In this document: positions 34,398-46,108 of the stretch, one piece after another | How positions within the stretch are numbered: position 1 is the stretch's first letter | How the letters are laid out: every line of letters starts with the position of its first letter | From: Punctularia strigosozonata HHB-11173 SS5 | Taxonomy: Eukaryota; Basidiomycota; Agaricomycetes; Corticiales; Punctulariaceae | Assembly: GCF_000264995.1 (NCBI RefSeq) | Contig: NW_006767440.1 | Coordinates: forward strand, 828,788 to 892,787 | Direction of reading: 5' to 3' | Length of the DNA: 64,000 nucleotides | Notes under the pieces: generated by a model | Databases searched by the model: none | Told to the model about the DNA's origin: nothing | The model's input: only the letters and a program-made list of their open reading frames with translations | Program-made: the position numbers and the translations under genes

Positions 34398-35866
34398 ATG
34401 ATCCCGACTGCACAGCAGATCAGTGTGCCGCCTGATCCATGGTCGGGAGTGCTACCCGGCTCGTTCACCTTCGAGTCGGAATATGCGGCACATGCTGTCT
34501 CCTTCATGCATGATGAACCTGACATATTACCTCTCAGAGAGCTCTTGGCCTCTATGGACGTGATGTTGGAGACCTTCAAGCCGTGGTACGATACCCAGGA
34601 CGAACCGATGATGGCGGCCGACGCCACTCCCATTCATCCCGGGACTAGCGTCTCGACGGGGATGCTTGGTTGGCCCGACAATTACGGCGCTGAAGTATGT
34701 TCATTCTGGTAGCGAGCGAGAGCTCTAGCTCACATGTGCTCTATCTAGGATATCGCTTTCAGTCATCCATGGGATGCTTCCCCAAACGCGCCTTCCTCTC
34801 TATCGACGCCATACTCCGAAGACTCGCTGTCACTCTTGCCTAACTCTCCTTCCCTGATAGACGCTCTGCCTGAAGTTGAGCCCGTTGAGTGCATTTTCGC
34901 GCAATCAAACAACAGTACTGACCGCACTTGATCTAGGACATCGCCTCCAGTCATCCATGGGACGAGTCCCCAAACACGCATTTCTCTCTATCGTCGCCAT
35001 TCTCCGAACACTCTTTGGCGTTCTCGCCAAGTTCTCCTTCGTCGGTACAGTCTCTCCCTGAGGTTGAGCTTGTTGGATGCGCTTTCGCGCATAACCAAAA
35101 CAAAACTCACCGTGTCGATCATGTTGATTCTTGCGGATCCCCCTCGGACGGACAGAACACCGTCCAGCCAAATCACGATCCTGGTATCCTCTTCCTCACC
35201 TCTGAATTCGATGTTCTTCCGCCAGCACATGCGTCCACCATCGTCACGCCCTCTTCCGCGGGCCCGGCGACGACTATCTCCACCGGAACTCCAGACTATA
35301 CCCCCGATCACCCCTCGAACGCCAGCAGCAAAGAGAGCGGCCCGCGGCGCTCTAGCAGGCTTGCACAGCGGGTACATAAGCGGTTGCTCGACGACACTGA
35401 CAACAGCCTCGAAGACGAGTACCTACCTGGCATGGATGATGGCGCGTCCAGGGACACGTCGCGCGCAAATAAGCGCAGACGTACAGTGGATCGGAAAGCC
35501 GACGGCTCTATTGACCAAGGTGCCAATCTGCACTTCTGTCCCATTTGCGGTAGGGGGTTTGGACGCGAGCACGACATGAAGCGGCACGTCGAAACGACCA
35601 GGCACAAACATGCCTTGACCGAGGAGGAGAAGGTCAAGATCTACGCTGTGAAAGACGATGACAAGCGTTGGTGGTGCGCTTGGTGCAGGGAGATTAAGGC
35701 GCGCAAGGACTCTCGCGTGAGGCATGAAAGGCACTACTGCGAGATCAACCCCGATGTCGTGCCTCCACCGCCGAGGGTCGTCAAGAAGGCCGCCACTGGA
35801 AGGTCGCAGCAGCGAAAGGGGACGGCCGCGCGCGCCAGGAACGCTGCACGCGATGGATTCTATTAG
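34398..35866 (+). CDS. Two-finger C2H2/C2HC zinc-finger protein (family member Z3) with duplicated exon start
   Basis: Exon 1 34398-34694 (99 codons). Two acceptors fit the same donor (GTATGT at 34695). The distal one (AG at 34936) gives exon 2 34937-35866 and a 408-aa protein. The proximal one (AG at 34748) gives 60 codons and then TGA at 34929-34931, so a ~159-aa protein with no fingers. The full form has DIASSHPWDESPN, LPEVELVGCAFAHNQNKTHRV, the basic patch PRRSSRLAQRVHKR, and two fingers: FCPICGRGFGREH...RHVETTRH and CAWCREIKARKD...RHERHYC. Each finger has a 12-residue gap between Cys and His; the last ligand of finger 2 is Cys. Which acceptor is used is not known from sequence. Confidence 0.72.
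34749..34936 (+). repeat. Tandem duplication of exon-2 start, unit 1 (188 bp)
   Basis: Unit 1 (34749-34936) and unit 2 (from 34937) align over most of 188 bp: GATATCGCTTTCAGTCATCC against GACATCGCCTCCAGTCATCC, and GAAGTTGAGCCCGTTGAGTG against GAGGTTGAGCTTGTTGGATG. Each is preceded by ATCTAG, so the splice acceptor was copied too. Confidence 0.85.
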
Positions 35867-37410
35867 TCAAGGGATCACGATAATCAAGTGTTCATTGTAT
35901 CACTCACATCGCCTGCCGTGAAATAGTGTGGTATATGACCACTAGTCTGCCTCGATGAAGAGCTACTATCCGCCGTATGATGGTGGATCGCAGCGACTTA
36001 TGAGCCCAGCCATGTCATCAGAATGCTTTGCCATCCCATTGACAAGCCAGATGCCGGACGATATGAAACTATGCCAGAGCCCCATGCCCTGTGTAGGATG
36101 GTGGTTGGACAAGACTCCGCACAGCCAGTAGACGAGAACGTACTGACTGGGGACACACAGCGACCCAGTTGGCTACAATGAGCTATGAATACTCGATTCA
36201 CTGAGTGCTGAGCGTTGAGCGCTGAGCGCTGGCGAGGTACGAGTAAAAGACTATCATCATGGTGGAAGCGAAAGCAGTGCTGCTCCGATTTGGCCGTCGA
36301 CGCGCGTGTCCCGACTCCCGACCCTGTCCCAACTCCCGACCTCTGTCCCTGGTTTTCTGGTCTCCCTGGTCACTCGGTCAAGCAACGAGTCTCTTCAGTC
36401 GTATTTTCAATGAGCGCCGAGGACAGTGAGCGGCTCTACAGACATGCAACGTTCAACGGAGCCCGGGACTCTCAGGATGCGCATGAGACGACCAGGAAAT
36501 CTGAACCATTATAACGATAACCCGGAGAATATGGTTGGAGAAGCACGCCCACACTCCACTGATTGCATACAGACACGTAGTGTCCATGCATGGGTCTGTG
36601 ATATTGCCTACAGCCCATGCAAAACTCGCAACTCAACATCTTCGCGATGTTTACTCAACATTTCCTGGACTCGTTTCGACGGATTGCAGATGATAGGATG
36701 TGTGATATGGAGCTCACCATTTTCGCGCCATCAGGAGTTATAGAGGCGTGTTGGCCGAAACTGATATCCCTTGATATTTCACAGGCATCGAAACCCTATA
36801 GTGTACTCAATACGGTACACTCACGGGGAGCAATCAAATCATAAACTTACAACGGAATGCCGCAGCTCATCGCGTACGTTCAGATGCGCAAGCATTGAAT
36901 TCACATAGAGTCGGCCCATGTTGCTGTACACGAATTCAGCGATTTCCCATCAACGCAACAGATGCCGTATGCAGTTGCACGAACAAGTATAGCCCTGCGG
37001 GGTCAATCGACGGGATGGTCACCTGAATATTGATTAATCTTGTGCAAGATGGATAAAATGACGAAGGATGACCCACGACAATCACTGTAGCGATCGCCAG
37101 AATACTGGCAGGCAGCTAGTCAGGACCGATCATAGCTACACGACACGATTTTCCGTTTACCTAGTCAAGAGGCCCGCATTGACGATATATAGCATCTTGA
37201 TGCGAGACGTGAGCTTATAATATATGATGACAGATTATCCAACCAACCAGCTTGTTGATGACGCTGTCGGAGCTAGCATACCATATGAAAATGCGAACGA
37301 TTAGCCAAGGGCATAACGCATACCGCTCAAAACCACTTCGAGAACGTTGGAGAAGATAACACTAGATGGTATGGCTCATTAAAAGTTCAAGAGTTCAGGA
37401 ATAGGTGATG
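35867..37410. other. Spacer with short tandem repeats
   Basis: GAGCG(T/C)T repeats at ~36210-36232 and a CCCGACTCCCGACC / CCCAACTCCCGACC pair at 36309-36345. No gene was recognised. 36.9-37.4 kb is AT-rich. Confidence 0.4.
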
Positions 37411-38575
37411 TCAGCTCACCGAGACGATCACAAGAATCGTATCACCCACGGCAGCGATGGCGTAGTAACTCAGCTCCAGCGGCTGTGTGTACCAGTGAGT
37501 TACGCGCAGAATCACGTACGCAATACACACAGTGATATTGTTCAGTAGTATGTCTGTAATGGGCCGGAAGGATAACTTCGACCAAGCTGAATGACACATG
37601 AGGATATGAAACCGCGGCACAGCAGCGTTTGCGCACCAACTCCCAGCGCTGCAGGGATAGTACCAAGTCAAACCACTGCAGAGATCCTGGCTTCCCGAAT
37701 AAGAACTCACCGAATTGGGCTAACAACGGAAGCCCCTGCATCTCAGGTGAATCAGGTCACTGACAGAGACAGACTATATGTAGCCTTACAAGCGCGCCGG
37801 TGAGTAGGAACTTCTTGTGGCTCACTACGAACGATTTAACGCTAGTCATGAGAGCTTAGTATCCACCTACTCGAGTATATCCGGAATAGAAAGAAGCTAC
37901 AAACGTGAGCTGCAAGCTGTTTCAAGCATCCAATGTAGCCACACCCTTGTGCTTCTAATGCGGTCAGACTCTGATAACAAAGGTCAGACCTAGATAGTGA
38001 TCCGAACTGAGGTGTTCTCACGTTGAAAAGCACGGCGATCTCAAAGTTTGAGCCAAATGAATTTAGCGATTCAACGGCTATTCGAGGGTATACGCTCACC
38101 GAATCTGTCCTATAGAGAGAGACATGTTCAGCCACCACTTTATCCACTGCTGGACGGCGGGAACAACGTACGTTGGTGCAATTAGGAGCTTTTCGTAGTT
38201 TCCGAAGTCCAGAATGAGCAAGCGGTATAGCGAAGCGGCCAGGAGGATTTCGTGGACAGTATCGGTTATCCACATAAACAATACCTGGGACACAAAGTCA
38301 GCATATACACAGCAGAGGCGGGCTTCTACGCACTAGTGAGCGGAGAGCCCAGTGATCGTTGAATGATTTCCTGTAATACGACCATGTCTGCGAGCAGGTA
38401 ACTAGACCGTGATGCGTTATGATTCAGCACCCTAGCGTTGCATCTGCAATCTTGTCATGATCACCTCCCCAGAGCGCAGTGGCAAAGATAAACCCGACGA
38501 AACGAGCACCAACGCTGCGCGCGAACGATGAGTACGTGATCGTAAGGACACAAGCATGTTGATATATCGCACATG
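37411..38575 (-). pseudogene. DUF6534-type fungal membrane protein gene, probably broken
   Basis: DUF6534 proteins are Agaricomycete membrane proteins with about seven helices and no known function. In order on the minus strand: GARFVGFIFATALWG (38510-38465, first helix), TWSYYRKSFNDHWALRSLV (38390-38335), then VLFMWITDTVHEILLAASLYRLLILDFGN (near 38285-38200), matching the family's helix 1, loop and helix 2. Further down come fragments such as YPRIAVESLNSFGSNF and YAIAAVGDTILVIV (near 37430). The first three exons have plausible splice sites, but later exons do not join without stops. No clear ATG was found. I call it decayed, or at least not resolvable. Confidence 0.5.
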
Positions 38576-39385
38576 GGCCCAAATTCTGCGGTAAAGAAAC
38601 CAGACATGACACAATGGAAGAGCGCTAGTGAAGGGGGGATATCAAGGGGGATGGAGCAGGAGAGTCTGGGTGATCATATCCGTAAACAACGCCACGAAAT
38701 ATCATCGAAGCACGGGATGGTTTCGTGCGCTTTCTCTTCCTCCATACACCCGCGATCTGATTAAAGAAATAAAGATCATACAGTTCACCAGGGCAACCGT
38801 GCAATATCCTCAGTTGAGGCCGAACGTCCTAATACGGAACGCCGCTTAAAATATGAATGCTGATGAACGTGACGGCACGCTGTGGCAGCGCAGAATAGAA
38901 GCCGAGTTTGCACACAAGGACTGGAGAAAATAGAACTGTGAGACGCGCAGCAAAGATGATGTGAGCGAAACCAGAACCCCATAAATACCTGAGTTGCTAA
39001 ACGAGTGCAGAATATGACGAATGAGCCTGTCCAGTACGGGCCCTGAGAACCAGCCTGAAAGCGTCGGAGCATTTGGTGGCGTCGATGAGCTGAGGGACGA
39101 AAGGAGCGACGCTAGCGCTGTTCCTCCGGGAAAAGGGAAACAAGCAATGGTGGCTCCTCAGAAGTCGTAAACATGATACCGTCCAACTTGTTTTCAATTG
39201 AGATAGTCACTGAGGATGGATGTAGGAGAGCGATAAGCGAGCAGATTATGGAAGTCTTGGGGCTGGTTATGGGATAACCATAGATGAGCCGGATAAGTTT
39301 AAGCACACGAGGAGGACATCCTGCCTCTCTGACCGGACTACCCGTCATAGATATCAGCTGGTAGTATACCCGCAGAGGAAAAATC
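38576..39385. other. Spacer upstream of SDR gene
   Basis: Minus-strand fragments here may belong to the broken membrane-protein gene, but none shows a clear domain. Nothing else is seen. Confidence 0.35.
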
Positions 39386-40490
39386 ATGAAGTTGGGTCTC
39401 GAAGGCAAGATCATCCTCGTTACTGGTGAAGATAGAGTTCCGTACATTCTCACGCGACCACTCTTACTGACTCTTCGCTGGAACGTTGGCGTAGGCGGTA
39501 CGAAGGTATGTCGGCTCGATCTGACCTATTATACAGATCATCTGATCTGATTTCAGGGCATAGGCCGCTCAATAGTCGAAGCGTTCATCGATGAAGGCGC
39601 ACATGTTGCCTACTGTGCTAGGAACGTGAACGGACAGGAATTTTCGTCCATCGTGGTCAACTCCAAAGCAATCGGCACGGCAGTCGATATATCGGACAAG
39701 TCCGCACTAGAGGAGTGGGTGAGCCAGACCGCGGCGACACTGGGAGGCATCGACATTGTCATCAACAATGGTGAGTATCGTCCTGTAACCCCCCACCGCC
39801 TTCACCACTGAGTCGTCGAGGACAGTATCGGCTATCGCGATCTCAGACACGCCCGAGAACTGGAATACGACGTTCAAGTTGGATATGCTGGCACCCTTTC
39901 ACCTCTTCAATACGTGTTTACCCTATCTCGAGAAGTCGTCCGCACCGGCTGTGGTATCTATCGGCAGCGTATCGGGGCATGAACTCGATTTCACCGCCCC
40001 AGGCCCCTACGGCGCTTTCAAAGCGTGCGTTAGGCAAATGTCAAACTGATAGAGCATGATCACTCAATTGCCCTTCTCTCCTAGTGCACTCGCCCATTAC
40101 ATGCAAGGTTTAGCATTGCAGTATGCCCCGAAAGGTATCCGCATCAACACTGTCAGTCCCGGGAACGTCTTCATCGAGGTGAGATCACTCTCATGATCAT
40201 GGTTCGCTCACTTAATCGTGTTATCATACAGGGCGGAGTATGGGACAACGTCAAGCAACACAACCCTGATCTGTATAAAGTGCGTCTTTGACCATCGATA
40301 TGTATACAAGCATCTGATTCATCATGGTCATCGTACCCAGTCCGCCCTGGCGCTGAATCCAACGGGTCGGATGTGCACTCCCCGAGAAGTCGCCAACGCT
40401 GTGGTCTTCCTCGCGAGCTCCGCCAGCAGTTTCACGTCGGGCGCGAACCTTATCATTGATGGTGCGTTGACGAAGGGTGTAAAGATATGA
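39386..40490 (+). CDS. Short-chain dehydrogenase/reductase (classical SDR)
   Basis: Seven exons: 39386-39425, 39495-39505, 39557-39770, 39826-40024, 40085-40178, 40232-40279, 40341-40490; 251 aa, a normal classical-SDR length. It should oxidise or reduce an alcohol/ketone with NAD(P)(H). The Gly-rich motif VTGGTKGIGRSI is assembled across exons 1-3 and needs the 11-nt second exon. AYCARN follows strand 2, then IDIVINN, VVSIGSVSG (catalytic Ser), PYGAFK (YxxxK), RINTVSPGNVF and a C-terminal SGANLIIDGALTKG. Arg/Asn after strand 2 suggests NADP(H) (inferred). The substrate cannot be told. Confidence 0.88.
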
Positions 40491-40550
40491 GCCGGTATTG
40501 CACAAACTGTTTCATTTGTATTGTACTCAACACATGCAGACACAGAGATG

Positions 40551-41777
40551 TCAACCAAATCCTGCCCACTCGATGCTCAGATACCTAACTGCGCTCTGCT
40601 TCTCCGCTGTTGCATCGCCGCCCTCCGCCACCTCCGCAGCATGATGCTCGTCATGTGTGCACAGTAGATGCGCCTTTTTTGTCGCAGTTCCCAATCGCCC
40701 GTGCGCTACAATCTCCATCGGGCGGAGCGGTGCATCCGGCGTATGCGAAGTAGCGACGAAGTGTGAATGATATCGCAACGGGTCACCTTAGGAATAGAAC
40801 GCTCAGAAACGGGGTGGTAGAAGACGTAGAAAAATAGCGAGGTACTTGCCTGGATAGACGAGCCAATCTCCGCCAAACTTGATGCCGCCGCCCATGTAAT
40901 ACCCCTTCTCCCACATATCACGGAATACGGCACATCGTGTGCGCTCGGCCAGGTTGGCAGGGTAGGTCCACACGCCAGCTTCAGCGGCGGATGACAGCGT
41001 GTAGTGTACGTTGGCCTCGGAAGGTAGATCAGTCCTTGGGGATGGGCGATACCAAGGCAGTTCAGAGGACGATGCAGGGATGGTAATTGAATATGGTGGT
41101 GCGGAAGGGCCTTTGTCCGCACTGGTGCCTACCGGTGCTGGGCGCAGTTCAGGAGGATCGGTGTTTTCGAAGAGAGACCCGGGCTCGTCGCGGTCATCCA
41201 CTCCTTCGCCCTCATTCCGCGCCCTCTCCGCTGCCTCCCGTTCCTTTGCAGCTCGTCTTTTCTCCCTCTCTCTCCGCTTCCGGATTGCCTCCTGGCTCAT
41301 AGCTTGGCTTTTTCCCTTCTCCTCGCTCGCCGCCTTCAGCTTGAGTTGCTCCAGCTGTACGGCAATATCACGCGTCCGGGATTCGTTCCATTGAGAGAGT
41401 TCCGCGTCTGATGCAGGGAGGTGGGCCGCAGGATCGTCAAGTATATAGGCGATTTCTGTTGCTTGCGTTAGCATAAGCTGGCCCGTGGCGCAGAGTAACA
41501 GATGCCATACCCTTTTCTACAAGTAGAACAACCTCTTCAGGCATCAGGACGAGCGGCACTCCCAGAAAGACATTTTGCTGCGAGAGATGGGGTAACGTCC
41601 CCGCCAAGACACCGCAAATGTGATGTTCAGAGCGGAGCACCTTGATATCTGCTCTGACAAACGATGATTCAAATTATGACCACAAATTGGGAGATACGAG
41701 GGCACTATACCATCGACATCCCATACGTATGCTCGCTGATTGGACACGCACAACGGAATCTTCGACGCCGGAGTCAT
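40551..41777 (-). CDS. SEN34: tRNA-splicing endonuclease subunit SEN34
   Basis: Four exons: 41777-41711, 41648-41511, 41455-40850, 40786-40551; 348 aa. SEN34 is one of the two catalytic subunits of the nuclease that removes tRNA introns; it cuts the 3' site (family knowledge). The N-terminus (KIPLCVSNQRAYVWDVDDIK, CGVLAGTLPHLSQQNVFLGV, LVLMPEEVVLLVEK) matches the family. A charged coiled-coil linker follows. The catalytic domain has GYYMGGGIKFGGDWLVYPGD, the active His in YHSHFVA, and GTATKKAHLL (active Lys), ending VRYLSIEWAGFG. The last intron (40849-40787) begins GCAAGT, so it is GC-AG; splicing there restores the invariant YPGDPLRYHSHF. Confidence 0.9.
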
Positions 41778-41896
41778 GGTGCGGAAGGCGATCAGTGCGC
41801 CTGAGATTGATGGCTGTGAAGGTCCGACTCACTGTCAGTGTGCCACTCACAGCACTCCCCGAAAATCGTCCACAGCCACCGTCTCTGCTGCTGAAG
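41778..41896. promoter_or_regulatory. Very short divergent promoter, SEN34 / POL5
   Basis: Only 119 bp separate the two start codons. 5' UTRs and core promoters of both genes must overlap or be contained here, unless an unseen 5' exon lies elsewhere. Confidence 0.5.
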
Positions 41897-44800
41897 ATGT
41901 CGACCACCCTCCCTCTTTTTTGGCATTTATCTTCGGCGTCCCAGGAGGAGCGTATCGATGCCTCTGTCAAACTGGTATCGGCACTCGAGCATTTTCAGAC
42001 GCAATTCGCGCCGAAGGTAGCCAAACAGGCGGAGGAGAGTGAAGGAAGCGAGGAGGATGAAGGCGAGGATGAAGACGAAGATTCCGAGGAACAAACGGCT
42101 GGAAAAGGGACGGGGCAGAAGGAGAGCGACAGGCTGGATGAGATGAATGCGCAGGATGTTTCGTACTCCATACGGAGATTGACCAGAGGTCTTGCAAGTC
42201 CGGTGGAAAGTAGCCGACTGGGATTTGCCGTTGCATTAACGGAGGTAAATCGACCGTGCTTACTGACACGGAAAACTTCTACTAAACCGAAACTCAGCTA
42301 TTGTCAAGGATAAACACCGTGACTTGCTCTCAGATCCTCGCGTTAGTCGTGGATTCGTCGAAAATTCAGGGATCAATGACTGGCCAAGAAGAACGCGACA
42401 TGCTCTTTGCCCGCCTTTTCGGTATCACGTCCATCATTCAATCTGGCCTCCTTGTACGACAGGAGCCCCTGCCATCATCATCGACTCCCGCTTCGACCCT
42501 AGAAGGTTACACCGGTGCTCTCGCTGAACTCGTTGCCTTGGGCGAGAAGAAAAGCTGGTTGAAGGAGGTGGCCTGGTGGACCATCGACCTCGCCATTGAC
42601 GCGCTACATTCGTCTACCGTTTCCTGGAAGGATGACGCTTGGCAGGAAACGAAGGAGACACTGTATTTGCAAAACAAGACCTGGACGCCTGAGAAGGTCG
42701 GCGTGACCTTGAAGCTGCAGGAGTATCAGCCGGATTGGGACTGGAAGGCGCTCCTCCAGCCTCCGTTTAAGAATGCTGATGTGTTGAGCATTCCCAACTT
42801 CGCGACGTTGGGCAAGGTCTTGAAGGTTTGCGTCGTCACATTACGTTGTCACGAGAGCTCAAGCAATGCCCTGCTAGGAGTCATACGAAATTGATGATGA
42901 CGACTCCGTCCACAAAGTTAACAATCCTGGATCCTGGAAGCCGCAGGTGCACTGGGTTTGGGACGCGATATTCGCGGAGCTTCTCCCCGCTTCTGGCTCC
43001 GCAAAATCTTCTTTCCCTGAGTTCTTCCGCATCGTCGTAGACGGTAAGTATTCGATTCCGACGTACCTTCAAGGCTGCTATAATCGATGGTTGCTCATCC
43101 TCTGAAATCTTAGAAGCGTTATTCTCTGCTGCGTCATCTCCCGAGCGCAAGCTTTGGGGCTTCCAAATATTTCAAAAAGCGCTTCCTCGGGTAGACGCGG
43201 ATAATGTCCCGTTCCTGTTCACGAAGAATTTCATGCGCTGCTGGATTAACCATCTTAGCAAGCAGGATCGGTACCTGCACAAAGCAGCACGTCAAGTGGT
43301 GCGCTTGCATCCTCCCATGTAGCCTATTTTGATTATCTCATACATATCCTTCGTCATATCCTGCAGGCGACCGACATCCATACCGTCGCGCGCTCCAACC
43401 CAAAGATCGGTTTCGCTCTCATACTCCAGCTCACGGGTGTCCATGGCAACAAGCAGTTCGATAAGCTCACCCGCACCAAGACTGTCGAGAGTATATTAAC
43501 AAGCATGGACGCTGAAGGCATCGACAACTATATTACTAATCTACTGGAGCAGTTCAACGCGTCGACTGCGGGCGAAGAGTTTGTTTACTCCATAGCTCAT
43601 CGAGCAGTATACTAATAACGACTCACCCCCGACAGATCCGATTTTCAGGCTTTGAATGGGCGACGCTCGTGGGTGATCGACCAGCTCGCTGCGCTCATCC
43701 GTAACGGTGCCATACCCAAAACCGACTCCTGGGTGGTGCGGATCTTAAACTGGCTAATCGTCCATGGCCTGTTCGTTCTAAAGAAGAATTCCGAGAAGAG
43801 TCCCATCGACGCGGTTAGCACAGGATCTCGTTGCTTGTCCAATGCTCTCGCCCTAAAGCCGTTGATTGCTCCCCAGTTACACACCGTTCCGAAACCCGTA
43901 CTTTCCGACGAACTACGCAAGAGTTGTCGCGAACGATTGCTAAGCTGTCTCGGTGATCTCGCTAACCGCACCATCGCTGTCTCCGGTGTCAAGAGGACTG
44001 GCGTAGCTTCCGATGGCGAGCTGTGGGTGTCCAAGGTCGTCGCGATGGTTAACGCACTGAAGCAGGACACGAAACACGCGAAGAGCCTTAAAGACGTTGA
44101 CGAGGCAGACAATGCCGTGTTTGAGAAAGCCTTGACGATCGCCGCAAAGCTGCGCGACGTCGGCGGAGACGATGGCTCGGCGTCGAGTGCGCAGGGTGCC
44201 CAGTTGCTCATTGAAGCTCTGTACCTTCGTGACCTTTGCTCAGAAGAGAACGAGGAAGTTGACACGGACCCGCTTGAGGTAGATTGCATCGCGTTCTACG
44301 CCGCCAGAACAGGTACTGATACGTGCTCCAGGCTTGCGCTGACGCCGCCCAGCGCATGTTCCTCACTTCGTCAAAGAAAGCAAAGAAGAAAAAGAGCCGG
44401 AAATCTTCCGGCGGCGACGAACCTGACGTTGTTCCGGATGTACCAGAACCAATTGATATTCTCGTCGATGCGATCATCGGTCTGCTTGAGAACTCGTCCT
44501 CGTTCATGCGGACGATTGCGAATCAGTCGTTTGCTTTGCTTTCGGATGCAGCAACGGATAGTACGATCGATTTGATCCTAGCGGTGAGCCTCGTTGACTG
44601 CAGTCCGCACCCATGATCTTCATACTTCCGTTTAGCAACTGGAGCGCCGGGATCCGAACGCCGAAGAGGATGAGGATGAGGAACTGGATGAAGAAGCCGA
44701 CGACGTAGAACAGGGCGACGACGACGACGACGACGATGACGACGACGAGGGCAGCGAAAGCAGCGAGAACGACAAAGCAGAGGAGGATGAAGAGAGCATG

Positions 44801-46102
44801 GACGAAGAGCCCGATCTCGAACTGCGCAGTAAAATTGAAGAGGCTCTACGGGTGAACGGCGTGGACCGCGCGACACGCGATGCTGACGAGGAATCGGAAG
44901 AGGAGGCGATGGACGATGAGCAAATGATGGCTATTGACAACCAGCTCGCGGAAATATTCCGATCGAGGGCCGAGAGCAAGAAAAAGGGTAAGTGCGAACG
45001 GAGAATACTCAATGGCCTGGTACTTATGCATAGGATCACGTTAGAGGCGGGCGCGCAACGAGAAGCGACGCACTTCAAAAACAGGGTGCTCGACCTTTTG
45101 GACATTTTCATCAAGACGCAATCTGCTAGCCCCTTGATTGTGCGCATCATCGTCCCACTGGTCGTTCTCGTAGTGGGCACCGGCCAAGACGAGAAACAGC
45201 TCTCCGACAAGACCCAAGCGTTGCTCAAGTCGCGCGTTGGGAAGCTGAAGGAAATTCCCGAGGCCGTCGATGCGGATCACGTTATCGAAGTTTTGAAGGA
45301 TGTCCACTTGCGCGCACGGAAAGCTCGCTCCTCCGATGTGCTGGCTACAATTAGCCAGTGCAGCTTGTATCTCTCTCGGATTCTTCTCCGGCACGGACGT
45401 CAGGACGCCGTAGTGGAGGTGTATCAGGACTCACTCAGCGACTTCGCGACGCGTAAGGCGTCGCCGCTCAACAGCAACTTCTTCCTCGACGCCATGCGCC
45501 GTCATAAGGATCTCGCATGGGCTCTTCGTGGGGCAGTTCTGAAGCTGCAAGCCAATGCGACCAACGCGTACCGCCGATGCCAGATATTCTTGCTTTTGCA
45601 ACCAGTCATCAATCAATTGCCGGTACGTCGGATGCTGAAACGTTTTCTTGCCCTAGCTGATATCCAGCTTCAGGACGACAAGGAGGAGGCGGGCGCCTTT
45701 CTAAAGAAATTTGCTGAGGCGCTGCATGGGGCTCTGATCGAGGCCTGCGACGAAGCGACGACTCTCAGCGCACCGCAGATGAAGGAGCTCCTAAAACTGG
45801 CACTCGCTGCAGTCCGCCATACAAAAAACTCGGCTTCAACCGACGTCGCGCTCGCATGGTCGTCGGACAGCTGGACAACTCTACACAGCAGACTCATAGC
45901 GACGGAGCGGTTCAAGGCGTCGAAAGCATTGCATTCGTTAAGCAAACAAATTGTGCAAGTCATAGGCGAGTCCAGCGGCGATAGCAAGAGCATAGCTTCG
46001 ACGAAACCTTCCGCAACCAAGGCGGCAAAGAGGAAAGGTGCAGAGGGCGTAGATGATCCAGGGAAGGAGATAACCAAGCGAAAGAAGTCCAGGAAAGATT
46101 GA
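41897..46102 (+). CDS. POL5: DNA polymerase V / MYBBP1A-like nucleolar protein POL5
   Basis: Eight exons: 41897-42244, 42298-42825, 42878-43043, 43114-43298, 43367-43578, 43636-44278, 44332-44583, 44636-46102; about 1266 aa. Pol5 is a B-polymerase look-alike in name only; it works in rDNA transcription and ribosome assembly in the nucleolus (family knowledge). Seen: FWHLSSASQEERIDASVKLV at the start, YSIRRLTRGLASPVESSRLGF, LFARLFGITSIIQSGLL, then HEAT-like helices. A long Asp/Glu run encoded by GAC repeats (~44715-44750) comes next, then HFKNRVLDLLDIF. The tail is Lys-rich (nuclear localisation). At 44988-45033 a 46-nt GTAAGT...ATAG segment looks like an intron, but removing it breaks the frame, whereas reading through stays open; I kept it. 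Confidence 0.82.
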
Positions 46103-46108
46103 TAGGGA

